DNA of 11,006 nucleotides from Gammaproteobacteria bacterium (GTDB taxonomy: Bacteria > Pseudomonadota > Gammaproteobacteria > Pseudomonadales > Azotimanducaceae): contig VXNE01000386.1 of NCBI GenBank assembly GCA_009840715.1, forward strand, positions 1-11,006, given 5' to 3'. The notes under the pieces were generated by a model. That model had not been told where the DNA came from, made no database searches, and saw only the letters and a list, made by a program, of their open reading frames with translations. The number at the start of each line of letters is the position of its first letter. The stretch's first letter is position 1. The position numbers and the translations under genes are program-made. Shown in pieces: positions 1 to 6,784 of the stretch.

Positions 1-1283
1 CCCGACACGCCTACGGCGAGACCATGGAACTCGACGCCGGCGACGCCGCGCTCGGCGCGCGCGGCGAACTTCACCACGGGCTCTTCCGCACGATCACCGG
101 CACGGACGCGATGGGCCTCGGCCTCGCCGCCGTGGCGGCGCTGTCGGGACTCAAGATCACGTACTGTTCGTACCCGATTACGCCGGCCTCCGCCCTGCTC
201 CACTTCCTGGCCTCCCTCAAGGGCCAGGGCATCGTGACATTCCAGGCCGAGGACGAGATCGCGGCGGCCACGGCGGCGCTCGGCGCCTCGTACGCGGGAG
301 GGCTCGGCGTCACCACCAGTTCCGGCCCGGGCATCGCGCTCAAATCCGAGGCGCTCGGCCTGGCCGTGGCCGCCGAACTGCCGCTACTCGCGATCGACGT
401 GCAGCGCGCCGGCCCCTCGACGGGCATGCCTACGAAACCCGAGCAGGCGGACCTCAATCTCGCCCTGTACGGACGTCACGGGGAAGCCCCTCTTCCGGTA
501 CTCGCGCCCGCCACGCCTTCGGAGTGTTTCGACATCGTCATCGAGGCGGCCCGCATCGCGACCGATCACATGACCCCGGTGATGATCCTGTCCGACGCGT
601 ACATCGCCAACGCGGCGGCGCCCTGGGAGCTTCCCGACGTGGACGCCCTGCCGTCCATCGCCCCGACGTTCCGGACGGACCCCGAGGGGTTCGAGCCCTT
701 CGCGCGCGATCCCGAGACCCTGGCGCGACCGTGGGCGACCCCCGGGACGCCCGGACTCGCGCACCGGGTCGGCGGCATCGAGCGCGCGAGCGGCAGCGGG
801 GAGATCTCCTACGACCCGGACAACCACCAGCGCATGACGGACCTGCGCGCCGAGAAAGTCGCCCGCGTCGCCCTCGACGGGCTCGAGCACGACATCGACA
901 GCGGCGCTGCCCGAGGCGACCTGCTCGTCCTTGGCTGGGGCAGCACCTATGGCGCCATCGAGGAAGCGGTAGCGCGGCTGAACGGCACCGGGCTCGCCGT
1001 CGGTCACCTGCACCTGCGGCAACTATGCCCGCTGCCGCCAAACCTGGGGTCCATCCTGGCGCGCTTCTCCCACGTCGCCGTCGCGGAACTGAACAAGGGC
1101 CAGCTCGTCCGGCTGATCCGCAGCGAGTTCCTCGTCGACGCGCAGAGCGTCACGCAGGTCAACGGACTTCCCTTCCGGGTCGCCGACCTCGAAGCCGCGT
1201 TGCGGGACTGCCTGGAACGCGACCAGGACCGGCCCGGCCACGGCCTGCGGACGGTCACCGGTTCCGCGGGAAAGACCGCCTGA
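1..1283 (+). CDS. korA: 2-oxoacid:ferredoxin oxidoreductase subunit alpha (KorA-type), 5' partial
   Basis: Alpha subunit of a thiamine-diphosphate-dependent 2-oxoacid:ferredoxin oxidoreductase, which with KorB converts 2-oxoglutarate (or a related 2-oxoacid) plus CoA to acyl-CoA, CO2 and reduced ferredoxin in the cytoplasm. The frame is open to the left edge, and codons before the ATG at 24 read HAYGET, a stretch usual inside fused gamma-alpha KorA proteins. The true start therefore lies outside the window and an N-terminal gamma domain is probably missing. Numbered from the Met at 24, I see YPITPAS (50-56), SSGPG (99-103) and DVQRAGPSTGMPTKPEQADL (125-144), the hallmark alpha-subunit motifs. 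A C-terminal domain starting near LLVLGWGSTYGA includes VAELNKGQLVRLIRSEF. It stops 10 bp before korB, so the two should be co-transcribed. The exact 2-oxoacid cannot be fixed from sequence alone; 2-oxoglutarate is the usual annotation. Confidence 0.9.
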   Translation, partial: RHAYGETMELDAGDAALGARGELHHGLFRTITGTDAMGLGLAAVAALSGLKITYCSYPITPASALLHFLASLKGQGIVTFQAEDEIAAATAALGASYAGGLGVTTSSGPGIALKSEALGLAVAAELPLLAIDVQRAGPSTGMPTKPEQADLNLALYGRHGEAPLPVLAPATPSECFDIVIEAARIATDHMTPVMILSDAYIANAAAPWELPDVDALPSIAPTFRTDPEGFEPFARDPETLARPWATPGTPGLAHRVGGIERASGSGEISYDPDNHQRMTDLRAEKVARVALDGLEHDIDSGAARGDLLVLGWGSTYGAIEEAVARLNGTGLAVGHLHLRQLCPLPPNLGSILARFSHVAVAELNKGQLVRLIRSEFLVDAQSVTQVNGLPFRVADLEAALRDCLERDQDRPGHGLRTVTGSAGKTA

Positions 1284-1286
1284 GGA
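1282..1286 (+). promoter_or_regulatory. Ribosome binding site of korB, deciding a TTG start
   Basis: GAGGA overlaps the korA stop codon and lies 7 nt before the TTG at 1294. Together with the expected N-terminal length ahead of the WCPGCGD motif, it supports TTG as the korB start. Confidence 0.6.
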
Positions 1287-1293
1287 TCCCGAC

Positions 1294-2283
1294 TTGGCCG
1301 AACGACTGATCGAACTCACCGCACGCGACTTCGAGACCGACCAGGAGGTCCGCTGGTGTCCGGGCTGCGGCGACTACGCGATCCTGAAGTCGGTGCGCAA
1401 GGTGCTCGCCGAGGTGGGTACAGACCCCGACTCCGTCGTCTTCGTCTCCGGCATCGGCTGCGCCGCGCGGTTCCCGTACTACGTCGAGACCTACGGCATC
1501 CACTCCATACACGGCCGCGCCCCGTCGCTGGCGACCGGCATCAAGCTCGCGAACCCGGACCTCGACGTCTGGGTGGTGGGCGGCGACGGCGACTTCCTGG
1601 CCATCGGCGGCAACCACGTGCTCCACGCCCTGCGGCGCAACGTCGACATCAACCTGCTGCTGTTCAACAACGCGATCTACGGCCTGACGAAGGGCCAGTT
1701 CTCGCCTGCGTCACTGCCAGGCACGCGTTCGCCCTCCACGCCCGGCGGCACGTTCGACATGCCGGTCAACGCGACCGCGCTCGCCCTTGCCGCCGGCGGC
1801 GGATTCGTCGCACGCACCGCCGACACGATGCAGGACCACCTGCCGGAAGTGCTCCTGCGCGCCCATGCCCACCCGGGCGCCGCCCTGGTCGAAATCCTCC
1901 AGAACTGCATCGTCTACAACGACAACGCGTTCGGCGACCTCGCCCGCAAGAAGAACCGCGCCGAAGCCACGGTCATCGTGCGGCACGGCGAGCCGATGGT
2001 GTTCGGCGCCGCCGCTGACAAGGGGCTGGTGTACGAGGCGGAACGAGGCACGTTCCGGGTCACGTCCGAGCTGTCGGAAGCGAGCCTGCACGATGAGACC
2101 AATCCGGCGCTCGCGGCGGCGCTCGCGCGCGTCGACGACCCGGCGCTGCCGAAACCCCTCGGCGTCTTCTACTGCGCCGAGCGCACCGACTACACCACGG
2201 CACTCGAGGAGCACGTGCCCTACCGCCCGCTGACGCGGGAAGCCTTCGGGAAGGTGCTCTACGAGGGGAGCTGGCGGGCGTAG
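1294..2283 (+). CDS. korB: 2-oxoacid:ferredoxin oxidoreductase subunit beta (KorB)
   Basis: Beta subunit of the same enzyme, carrying the thiamine diphosphate and a [4Fe-4S] cluster that passes electrons to ferredoxin. The 329-residue product has WCPGCGD (21-27), GIGC (53-56), the pyrophosphate/Mg motif GGDGDF (96-101) running to FNN (124-126), then GLTKGQFSP (130-138). Four cysteines, C22, C25, C56 and C205 (in QNCIVYND), sit where two-subunit oxidoreductases of this family ligate the iron-sulfur cluster, so the cofactor set looks complete. Length is normal for the family. The start is TTG, 10 bp after the korA stop, with GAGGA at 1282-1286. No obvious separate ferredoxin or delta subunit follows, as is usual for this two-subunit type. 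No strong terminator is visible after the stop codon. Confidence 0.93.
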   Translation: MAERLIELTARDFETDQEVRWCPGCGDYAILKSVRKVLAEVGTDPDSVVFVSGIGCAARFPYYVETYGIHSIHGRAPSLATGIKLANPDLDVWVVGGDGDFLAIGGNHVLHALRRNVDINLLLFNNAIYGLTKGQFSPASLPGTRSPSTPGGTFDMPVNATALALAAGGGFVARTADTMQDHLPEVLLRAHAHPGAALVEILQNCIVYNDNAFGDLARKKNRAEATVIVRHGEPMVFGAAADKGLVYEAERGTFRVTSELSEASLHDETNPALAAALARVDDPALPKPLGVFYCAERTDYTTALEEHVPYRPLTREAFGKVLYEGSWRA

Positions 2284-2380
2284 TTTCCGGCCCCGGCGGG
2301 CGTCCGTCGGCGGCAGCGCAGACCATAGAAGCGTCATTCCAATTCCTGTAGCGCCCCGTGGCCGGCCCGCTGCCTCGCAA

Positions 2381-2397
2381 CGCGAACTAAGTTCGCG
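2381..2397. repeat. Perfect 7-bp inverted repeat with 3-nt loop
   Basis: CGCGAAC, then TAA, then GTTCGCG. The arms match perfectly. There is no T tract after it, so it is not a standard terminator. It lies about 100 bp downstream of korB and 177 bp upstream of the M60 gene start, and could be an operator, a dispersed intergenic palindrome or a transcript-end hairpin. Confidence 0.55.
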
Positions 2398-2491
2398 CAC
2401 GCTCGGCGTCGGCTCCGCCCGCGGCCCAGCCCCGCCGTCCGTCCATGGGACCCGCCGTCGGTCGCTGCGCTCCCGTCGTCGGATGTTCCAT

Positions 2492-2499
2492 GCTAGGGT
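2492..2499 (+). promoter_or_regulatory. Possible -10 element for the M60 peptidase gene
   Basis: GCTAGGGT sits inside TGCTAGGGT, which has an extended -10 arrangement (TG, one base, then TAGGGT). It lies 80 bp before the ATG at 2574. No recognisable -35 is present at 17-18 bp, so this is weak and rests mainly on resemblance to the two other GCTAnnnT elements in the window. Confidence 0.25.
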
Positions 2500-2554
2500 C
2501 CCTGCATCGGGAGACCGTGGCGCGTGGGCAGTCGACGCGCGCCGCGGCAAAGTC

Positions 2555-2566
2555 TCCCGAACGGGA
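2555..2566 (+). promoter_or_regulatory. Small hairpin including the ribosome binding site
   Basis: TCCCGAACGGGA can fold as a 4-bp stem with a GAAC loop. The right arm GGGA is the only Shine-Dalgarno-like sequence before the ATG at 2574 (7 nt away), so the fold would mask it. It is small and may be chance in GC-rich DNA. Confidence 0.3.
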
Positions 2567-2573
2567 ACCCCAA

Positions 2574-5500
2574 ATGACAGCCCGTGTCACCGTCGCGGCG
2601 GCGGTTGCAGCCGCGGTTGCCGCGCTGCACGTGCACGCCCTGTCCGCCATCGGCGACTTCGATGCGGACGGCAAGGACGAGGTCCTGCTGCGCCACGCCG
2701 CCAGCGGGGAGTGGATCTACTACGACCTCGACGCCGAGGACGCCGCCCGGCAGACGTTGGCGATCGAAATGGCGGAGACCGTGGTCTTCGTCGGCGTCGG
2801 CGACTTCGACGGCGACGGCGCGGCCGAGATCCTGGCGCGCGACAGCGTCGATCAGACCTGGCGATACTTCGACCACGCCGACGGAACCATCGTCGAACGC
2901 GCCGTGCCGCGCATGACCAGGAACGACTACTGGTCGGTGGACGCGATCGCGGACTTCAACGGCGACGGCACGGACGACGTGCTGATCCGCCGGCACGACC
3001 GCGGCGTGACCTTCTACTACGCCATGAACGGCACCGAGGCGACGCTCGTGCGCAACACCGGCGTCACCCAGAACACGCTCTTCGACGTGATGGGCGCCGG
3101 GGACTTCAACGGCGACGGGCACGACGACATCCTGCTGCGCCATGCCCACCGGGGCTACTGGATCTACTACGACATGGCAGGCCCTCGCGGGGTCCTGCGG
3201 CGGCCGGGCCTCACGCAGAATCTCCTGTGGGAGTTCGGGGGGATCGGCGACTTCGACGCGGACGGACGGGACGACGTCATGTTGCGGCACACCGGCAACG
3301 GGGAGTGGATCTACTACGCGATGGGGACGAACCACCGCGGCAGGCTGACGCGCGGCTTCGGCATGCCCCGTGAGTTGACCCACCGAGCAATCGGGGCAGG
3401 CGATTTCGACGGCGATGGCCACGAGACGCCGTTGCTCCGGGATCCCGACACCGGCTCCTGGGTCTCCTACGACCTCACCGCTTCCCCCGCGACACGCGTC
3501 GACCGGCCGGAGCTGACGACGGATCTCGCGTGGGCCGCCCCCACCGAGCCGTCCTTCCGCGAGCGCACCCCGGAGGTCGTCGCGGCGAACGGGTTGCTGG
3601 ACGGCGTGACGACGATCGACCGGCCCGGCGCCACCGGGGACTTCTGCGTCTTCGGCCCCAGGGCCTTTCCGCTCGTTGTCGGCGCCACGAGCGGTGGGCT
3701 CGCGCCGGTGGTCGCGGGCGGCCGCTGGGACGCGGGGCGCGTGGTCGCCTTCGGCCAAGACGGGTACCTGCGTCCCCACGCACTGGACCTGGCGGACACG
3801 GGTCTGCTGATGACCAACGCGCTGTATTGGGCTTCGGGCCTTGCGCCGGAGCCGCCGCGCATCGGTGTGACAGGCAAGTACGGTGACGAGTTGCACGGCT
3901 GGCTGACGGACGCCGGGCATGACGCGGTCGAGGTAGTCCTCACCTCCGAGGCTCTTCGCACGGTCGACGTCGTGGCGGTACGGCTATGGAACCAGAGCCA
4001 GGCGGAACTCGACGCGCTGGGGGCATTCGTGCGCGCGGGTGGGGGCCTCGTGACGGCGGCTCCGGGCTGGGCCTGGGCCGCGGCGCACCGGGACAGGGAA
4101 CTGGCAGACGACTATGCCGGCAACCGGCTGTTGGCCGATGCCGGGATCGGGTGGGGTCGTCGGATCCTCGCGCGGACAACGGCGCAGGGGTTCGCCGTCG
4201 ACGGACGGCCCCCGGCGCTGACGCACGCCGCCAGGGCGTTGCAGGCCGCCGCCGCCCACGAGACCGGCCGACAAGTGCTCACGGACCCGGAGACCACCCA
4301 GGCGATAGCCAGCCTCAACGGCGCGATCGACTGCATGAACCCGGAGGACGGGCCGTTCATGGCGGACCTGCGCGCGCTGACCGCGGGCTACGACCGGTGG
4401 CCTACCGCGGAGCGGCCGGTGAAGCGCACAGACCTCGTGGGCCACATCGCCACCAGGCTCGCCGTGGAGCGCCACCGCCGGACGCCGGCGGAGTCCGTGC
4501 GTGCGCACCCCGCGGCGGCGGACTTCCCGGGTTCCGTCGCTTCGGACGCCCCGCGGCTGTCCCGCACCATATCAGTCGACACCGCCGTACCGCGCTGGCA
4601 CTCGACGGGCCTCTACGCCGCGCCGGGGGAGGTCGTCACCGTGACCATTCCCGATGCCCCCGCTGACGCCGGCTTCCATATCCGCGTTGGCGTACACACC
4701 GACGGCGTCTGGAAACGACCCGAGTGGACGCGGATGCCCGAGATCAGCCGTCGCTTCCGGGTTTCCGATTCAACAACGCCCGTGGCCAACGCCTTCGGCG
4801 GCTTGATCTACATCGACGTTCCGCCCGACTCCGGGCTCGGACGCATCGACGTCGGGATCGAGGGCGCCGTGGCGGCGCCGCGTTTCGTGCTCGGCGAGAC
4901 CGACGCGGACGCATGGCGCGATGAGATCCGCCAGGCGCCCGCACCCTGGGCCGAGGTCGAGGGTCGGAACATGATCGTCACGACCGAGGCGCGGCAAGTC
5001 CGCGGGCTCGAGGACCCTGCCGCGGTGGCGGTGACTTGGGACCGCATCCTGGACCTGGCCGCGGAACTCGGCAGTTGGCCGGACCCGCGCTCGAGCCCCG
5101 AACGCTTCGTGGTGGACCGCCAAATCTCGGCGGGTTACCTGCATGCCGGCTATCCGATCATGACTTATCTCAACGAGTCCGCGAACGTGGTGGACGCGGA
5201 ACACCTCCGTACAGATGGCAACTGGGGCTTCTTCCACGAAGTGGGCCACAATCACCAGAACAGCGACTGGACGTTCGACGGCACGGTCGAGGTGACCGTC
5301 AACCTATTCACGCTGTACATCTACGAGTTCCTGTGCGGGATCCCCGTGGCCGAGCACCGTTGGGGCTCTGCCGCATTCCGGGCGGAGCAGATGGCGGAAT
5401 ACGACTTCGACAACCCGGACCTCGAGCAGTGGAAGAGCGTTCCGTTCCTCGCAATGGTCACCTACCAGCAGATGCAGCAGGGCTTCGGATGGGACGCGTT

Positions 5501-5720
5501 CCGGAACGTCTTCGCCACCTACCGCGGCCTGCCGGAAGACGAGCGCCCGAAAAACGACCAGGAGAAGCGCGACCAGTGGCTCGTGCGTTTCTCGCGCGAG
5601 GTGGGACGCGACCTCGGACCTTTCTTCGAGGCCTGGGGGATACCGACCTCACACGAGGCGCGAAGCTCCCTCGCCGACCTCCCGACCTGGTTGCCCGAGG
5701 GCTTCCCACCGGGCGATTGA
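2574..5720 (+). CDS. Secreted FG-GAP repeat / TCAF-like / M60 (enhancin-type) zinc metallopeptidase
   Basis: A 1048-residue protein predicted to be exported. The ATG at 2574 is chosen because it gives a short basic start and an alanine-rich hydrophobic signal segment (about residues 2-21) ending near HVHA. Residues 25-305 hold six calcium-loop repeats (see separate entry). Residues about 330-520 resemble the glutamine-amidotransferase-like fold that precedes the peptidase in TCAF/M60 proteins, with stretches such as GRVVAFGQDGYL and AFVRAGGGLVTAAPGWAWA. From about residue 640 comes the M60-type region: an all-beta part (WHSTGLYAAPGEVVTVTIP) and then the catalytic motif HEVGH at 888-892, with E906 in EVTVNLF as the expected third zinc ligand of the HExxH...E gluzincin pattern. 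The active site looks intact. M60 enzymes in other bacteria cleave mucins and other glycoproteins; the substrate here is unknown. It appears monocistronic. Start choice is moderately sure, peptidase assignment very sure. Confidence 0.9.
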   Translation: MTARVTVAAAVAAAVAALHVHALSAIGDFDADGKDEVLLRHAASGEWIYYDLDAEDAARQTLAIEMAETVVFVGVGDFDGDGAAEILARDSVDQTWRYFDHADGTIVERAVPRMTRNDYWSVDAIADFNGDGTDDVLIRRHDRGVTFYYAMNGTEATLVRNTGVTQNTLFDVMGAGDFNGDGHDDILLRHAHRGYWIYYDMAGPRGVLRRPGLTQNLLWEFGGIGDFDADGRDDVMLRHTGNGEWIYYAMGTNHRGRLTRGFGMPRELTHRAIGAGDFDGDGHETPLLRDPDTGSWVSYDLTASPATRVDRPELTTDLAWAAPTEPSFRERTPEVVAANGLLDGVTTIDRPGATGDFCVFGPRAFPLVVGATSGGLAPVVAGGRWDAGRVVAFGQDGYLRPHALDLADTGLLMTNALYWASGLAPEPPRIGVTGKYGDELHGWLTDAGHDAVEVVLTSEALRTVDVVAVRLWNQSQAELDALGAFVRAGGGLVTAAPGWAWAAAHRDRELADDYAGNRLLADAGIGWGRRILARTTAQGFAVDGRPPALTHAARALQAAAAHETGRQVLTDPETTQAIASLNGAIDCMNPEDGPFMADLRALTAGYDRWPTAERPVKRTDLVGHIATRLAVERHRRTPAESVRAHPAAADFPGSVASDAPRLSRTISVDTAVPRWHSTGLYAAPGEVVTVTIPDAPADAGFHIRVGVHTDGVWKRPEWTRMPEISRRFRVSDSTTPVANAFGGLIYIDVPPDSGLGRIDVGIEGAVAAPRFVLGETDADAWRDEIRQAPAPWAEVEGRNMIVTTEARQVRGLEDPAAVAVTWDRILDLAAELGSWPDPRSSPERFVVDRQISAGYLHAGYPIMTYLNESANVVDAEHLRTDGNWGFFHEVGHNHQNSDWTFDGTVEVTVNLFTLYIYEFLCGIPVAEHRWGSAAFRAEQMAEYDFDNPDLEQWKSVPFLAMVTYQQMQQGFGWDAFRNVFATYRGLPEDERPKNDQEKRDQWLVRFSREVGRDLGPFFEAWGIPTSHEARSSLADLPTWLPEGFPPGD
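2646..3489 (+). repeat. Six tandem FG-GAP/VCBS-type protein repeats within the M60 gene
   Basis: Each repeat opens with a GDF-[DN]-x-D-G calcium-loop motif followed by a stretch of the form DDVLLRH..G.WIYY. The first Asp falls at residues 28, 77, 127, 177, 226 and 277, a spacing of 49-51 residues. This regularity suggests a beta-propeller-like module that binds Ca2+, protein or glycan. The sixth copy is the most divergent (HETPLLRD). Confidence 0.85.
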
Positions 5721-5744
5721 TGCCGTGGAGCCCGCCGAGACAGA

Positions 5745-5774
5745 TTGACTAGAGCGGAACCCGGGCGCTACCTT
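5745..5774 (+). promoter_or_regulatory. Sigma-70-like promoter ahead of the rimB remnant and channel operon
   Basis: TTGACT (5745-5750) matches a -35 box in five of six positions, and TACCTT (5769-5774), within GCTACCTT, follows after 18 bp. Transcription would begin near 5781 and could serve the rimB remnant at 5879 and the MscS/MgtE genes from 6065, as no better promoter is seen before them. The -10 box is a poor match. Confidence 0.45.
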
Positions 5775-5798
5775 CCTGCGAACACTCAATGACCCGCG

Positions 5799-5830
5799 TC
5801 CATGTACGAGGGTTGCATCTCCATGTGTAC
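5799..5830. repeat. Near-direct repeat just downstream of the promoter
   Basis: TCCATGTAC (5799-5807) recurs as TCCATGTGTAC (5820-5830), with starts 21 bp apart, about two helical turns. It lies about 20-50 bp after the inferred transcription start, where a repressor or leader element could sit. It may be coincidence. Confidence 0.3.
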
Positions 5831-5878
5831 CCACCCAGCCGCCGGCCGTCGGCGATTGGCCAGGCCCGCACGCACCGG

Positions 5879-6010
5879 ATGAAGACGCTCGGGTGGCGCG
5901 AGTGGGCCACGTTACCCGCCATCGGCGTTCCGGCACTCCGCGTCAAGATCGACACCGGCGCGCGGACGTCGGCCCTGAACGCGCGATCGATCGAGCTGGG
6001 CGAGATTTGA
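5879..6010 (+). pseudogene. rimB: Truncated RimB/RimK-associated retropepsin-like protease (N-terminal remnant)
   Basis: The 43-codon product begins MKTLGWREWATLPAIGVP and contains VKIDTGARTSALNA, the N-terminal signature of the ATP-dependent zinc protease/RimB family (PF05618), whose DTGA motif carries the catalytic Asp of a retropepsin-like fold. Family members are about 140-160 residues, so roughly the last 100 residues are absent. The frame ends at TGA 6008-6010 just after IELGEI, and none of the three forward frames after it shows the rest of the domain. An internal deletion is therefore more likely than a simple frameshift. The ATG at 5879 is preferred over an in-frame ATG at 5789, which adds a 30-residue segment unlike the family. 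RimB proteins normally trim glutamate tails added by RimK to ribosomal protein S6; no rimK is visible here. The frame is the same as that of the channel gene that follows. It may be a dead remnant or now serve as a leader ORF. Confidence 0.7.
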
Positions 6011-6052
6011 CACCACGGGCGAAGCCACGACTTTGGCCCGCCGCGCGTGGTG
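6011..6052 (+). promoter_or_regulatory. Inverted repeat between the rimB remnant stop and the channel RBS
   Basis: CACCACG (6011-6017), starting right after the TGA, pairs perfectly with CGTGGTG (6046-6052). An alternative or inner pairing is CGGGC (6016-6020) with GCCCG (6036-6040). The right arm runs into GGGGA at 6052-6056, the likely ribosome binding site for the ATG at 6065, so folding could affect translation of the channel gene. There is no T tract, so it is not a standard terminator. Confidence 0.45.
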
Positions 6053-6064
6053 GGGAATTGGCGC

Positions 6065-6784
6065 ATGCTTGAAACGGGCGAACATTCCGAACTGGTCGGG
6101 CTGGGTGTCCTGATCCTGGGCGTGGGTCTCGCCTTCGGTGCCCGGTTCGCCGTCTCCCGCTTCCTCGGGAGCGATGGAGAGGTCACCGGATCCCGGAGCC
6201 ACGCCGCGCGCGTGCTGGCGCCCCTTGCCTTCTGGACGATGGTCGCGGCCGCCGTCGCGCTCTCGCTCACCGTCCTCGGCACCGGGCAGGCGACACGTCT
6301 CCTCGACGCCGCGCTGGTCCTGCTGCCACGGCTCATCGCGGCGGTCTTCATCCTCATCGGCGGTCATCTCGTCGGCATTGCGCTACGCGAGATCGTGCGC
6401 AGACGCCTGCGCGCCGTCCCCTTCCCGCCGCGGGCCGCGTACTGGCTGGCGGTCGCCCCGGCGGCGATCGCCGCGGCCCAGCAGTTGGGCATAGAGGTCT
6501 CGTTCATCGCCAACCTGGCGCTCGTCGCGTTCACCGTCGGCCTCGGCGCCCTTGGGCTCGCATTCGCGATGGGTGCGCGCGCCTACGTTGCCAACCTGAT
6601 CGCGCGGCGCGACCTCGAGCAGTACCGCGAAGGCGACCGGCTGCGCATAGACGATGTGGAGGGAACGGTGGTCGAAGTGCTCCGCACGGGGGTCGTCCTG
6701 GCGACGCCGGACGGCCTGACCACGATTCCCGCGGCCCGTTTCACCGACGCGCTGGTGACACGGCTCACCGACGCTCCGCCGTGA
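6065..6784 (+). CDS. Small MscS-like mechanosensitive ion channel family protein
   Basis: A 239-residue inner-membrane protein with about five hydrophobic segments (near residues 10-32, 50-72, 82-106, 124-142 and 147-169). The last is glycine/alanine-rich (GLGALGLAFAMGARAYVANLIARR), as in the pore-lining helix of MscS-type channels, and is followed by the short beta domain start EQYREGDRLRIDDVEGTVVEV. The protein ends soon after, without the large C-terminal vestibule domain of classical MscS, so it is a short family member. The ATG at 6065 is chosen over GTG at 6047 or 6050 because GGGGA at 6052-6056 lies 8 nt before it. Its TGA overlaps the GTG of the next gene (GTGA), implying translational coupling to the MgtE-type genes. 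This suggests a role in ion or osmotic balance. Family assignment is good, actual mechanosensitivity unproven. Confidence 0.8.
   Translation: MLETGEHSELVGLGVLILGVGLAFGARFAVSRFLGSDGEVTGSRSHAARVLAPLAFWTMVAAAVALSLTVLGTGQATRLLDAALVLLPRLIAAVFILIGGHLVGIALREIVRRRLRAVPFPPRAAYWLAVAPAAIAAAQQLGIEVSFIANLALVAFTVGLGALGLAFAMGARAYVANLIARRDLEQYREGDRLRIDDVEGTVVEVLRTGVVLATPDGLTTIPAARFTDALVTRLTDAPP

Larger units (their letters stand above)
2284..2573. other. Intergenic region between korB and the M60 peptidase gene
   Basis: A 290-bp gap without a convincing gene. The downstream reading frame is open back to an ATG at 2445, but that extension is arginine-rich, low-complexity and would precede the obvious signal peptide, so I treat it as non-coding. 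It contains a perfect inverted repeat (2381-2397), a weak promoter-like element (2492-2499) and a short hairpin over the ribosome binding site (2555-2566). No Rho-independent terminator with a T tract was seen for korB; the only hairpin near the stop is a 4-bp GCCC/GGGC stem at 2290-2301. Confidence 0.6.

Noticed and set aside
2290..2301. GCCC-CGGC-GGGC hairpin after korB as a terminator
   Set aside because: Only a 4-bp stem and no T tract; such stems are expected by chance at this GC content.
2445..2573. N-terminal extension of the M60 peptidase from an ATG at 2445
   Set aside because: It would bury the signal peptide behind 43 low-complexity residues, and the ATG at 2574 gives a normal exported N-terminus.
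2493..3920. Long minus-strand frame with repeats, opposite the M60 gene
   Set aside because: Its repeats are the antisense image of the calcium-loop repeats; there is no independent evidence for a gene.
5789..5878. Upstream in-frame start for the RimB remnant
   Set aside because: The added 30 residues do not resemble the family, whose members start close to the GWREW motif, and the ATG would be almost at the inferred transcription start.
5879..6784. TGA at 6008 followed at once by a hairpin, in frame with the channel gene: a possible selenocysteine codon or programmed readthrough
   Set aside because: The segment after the TGA does not continue the RimB domain, the hairpin does not obviously match a bacterial selenocysteine insertion element, and the channel gene has its own ribosome binding site and ATG. 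A truncated gene is simpler.
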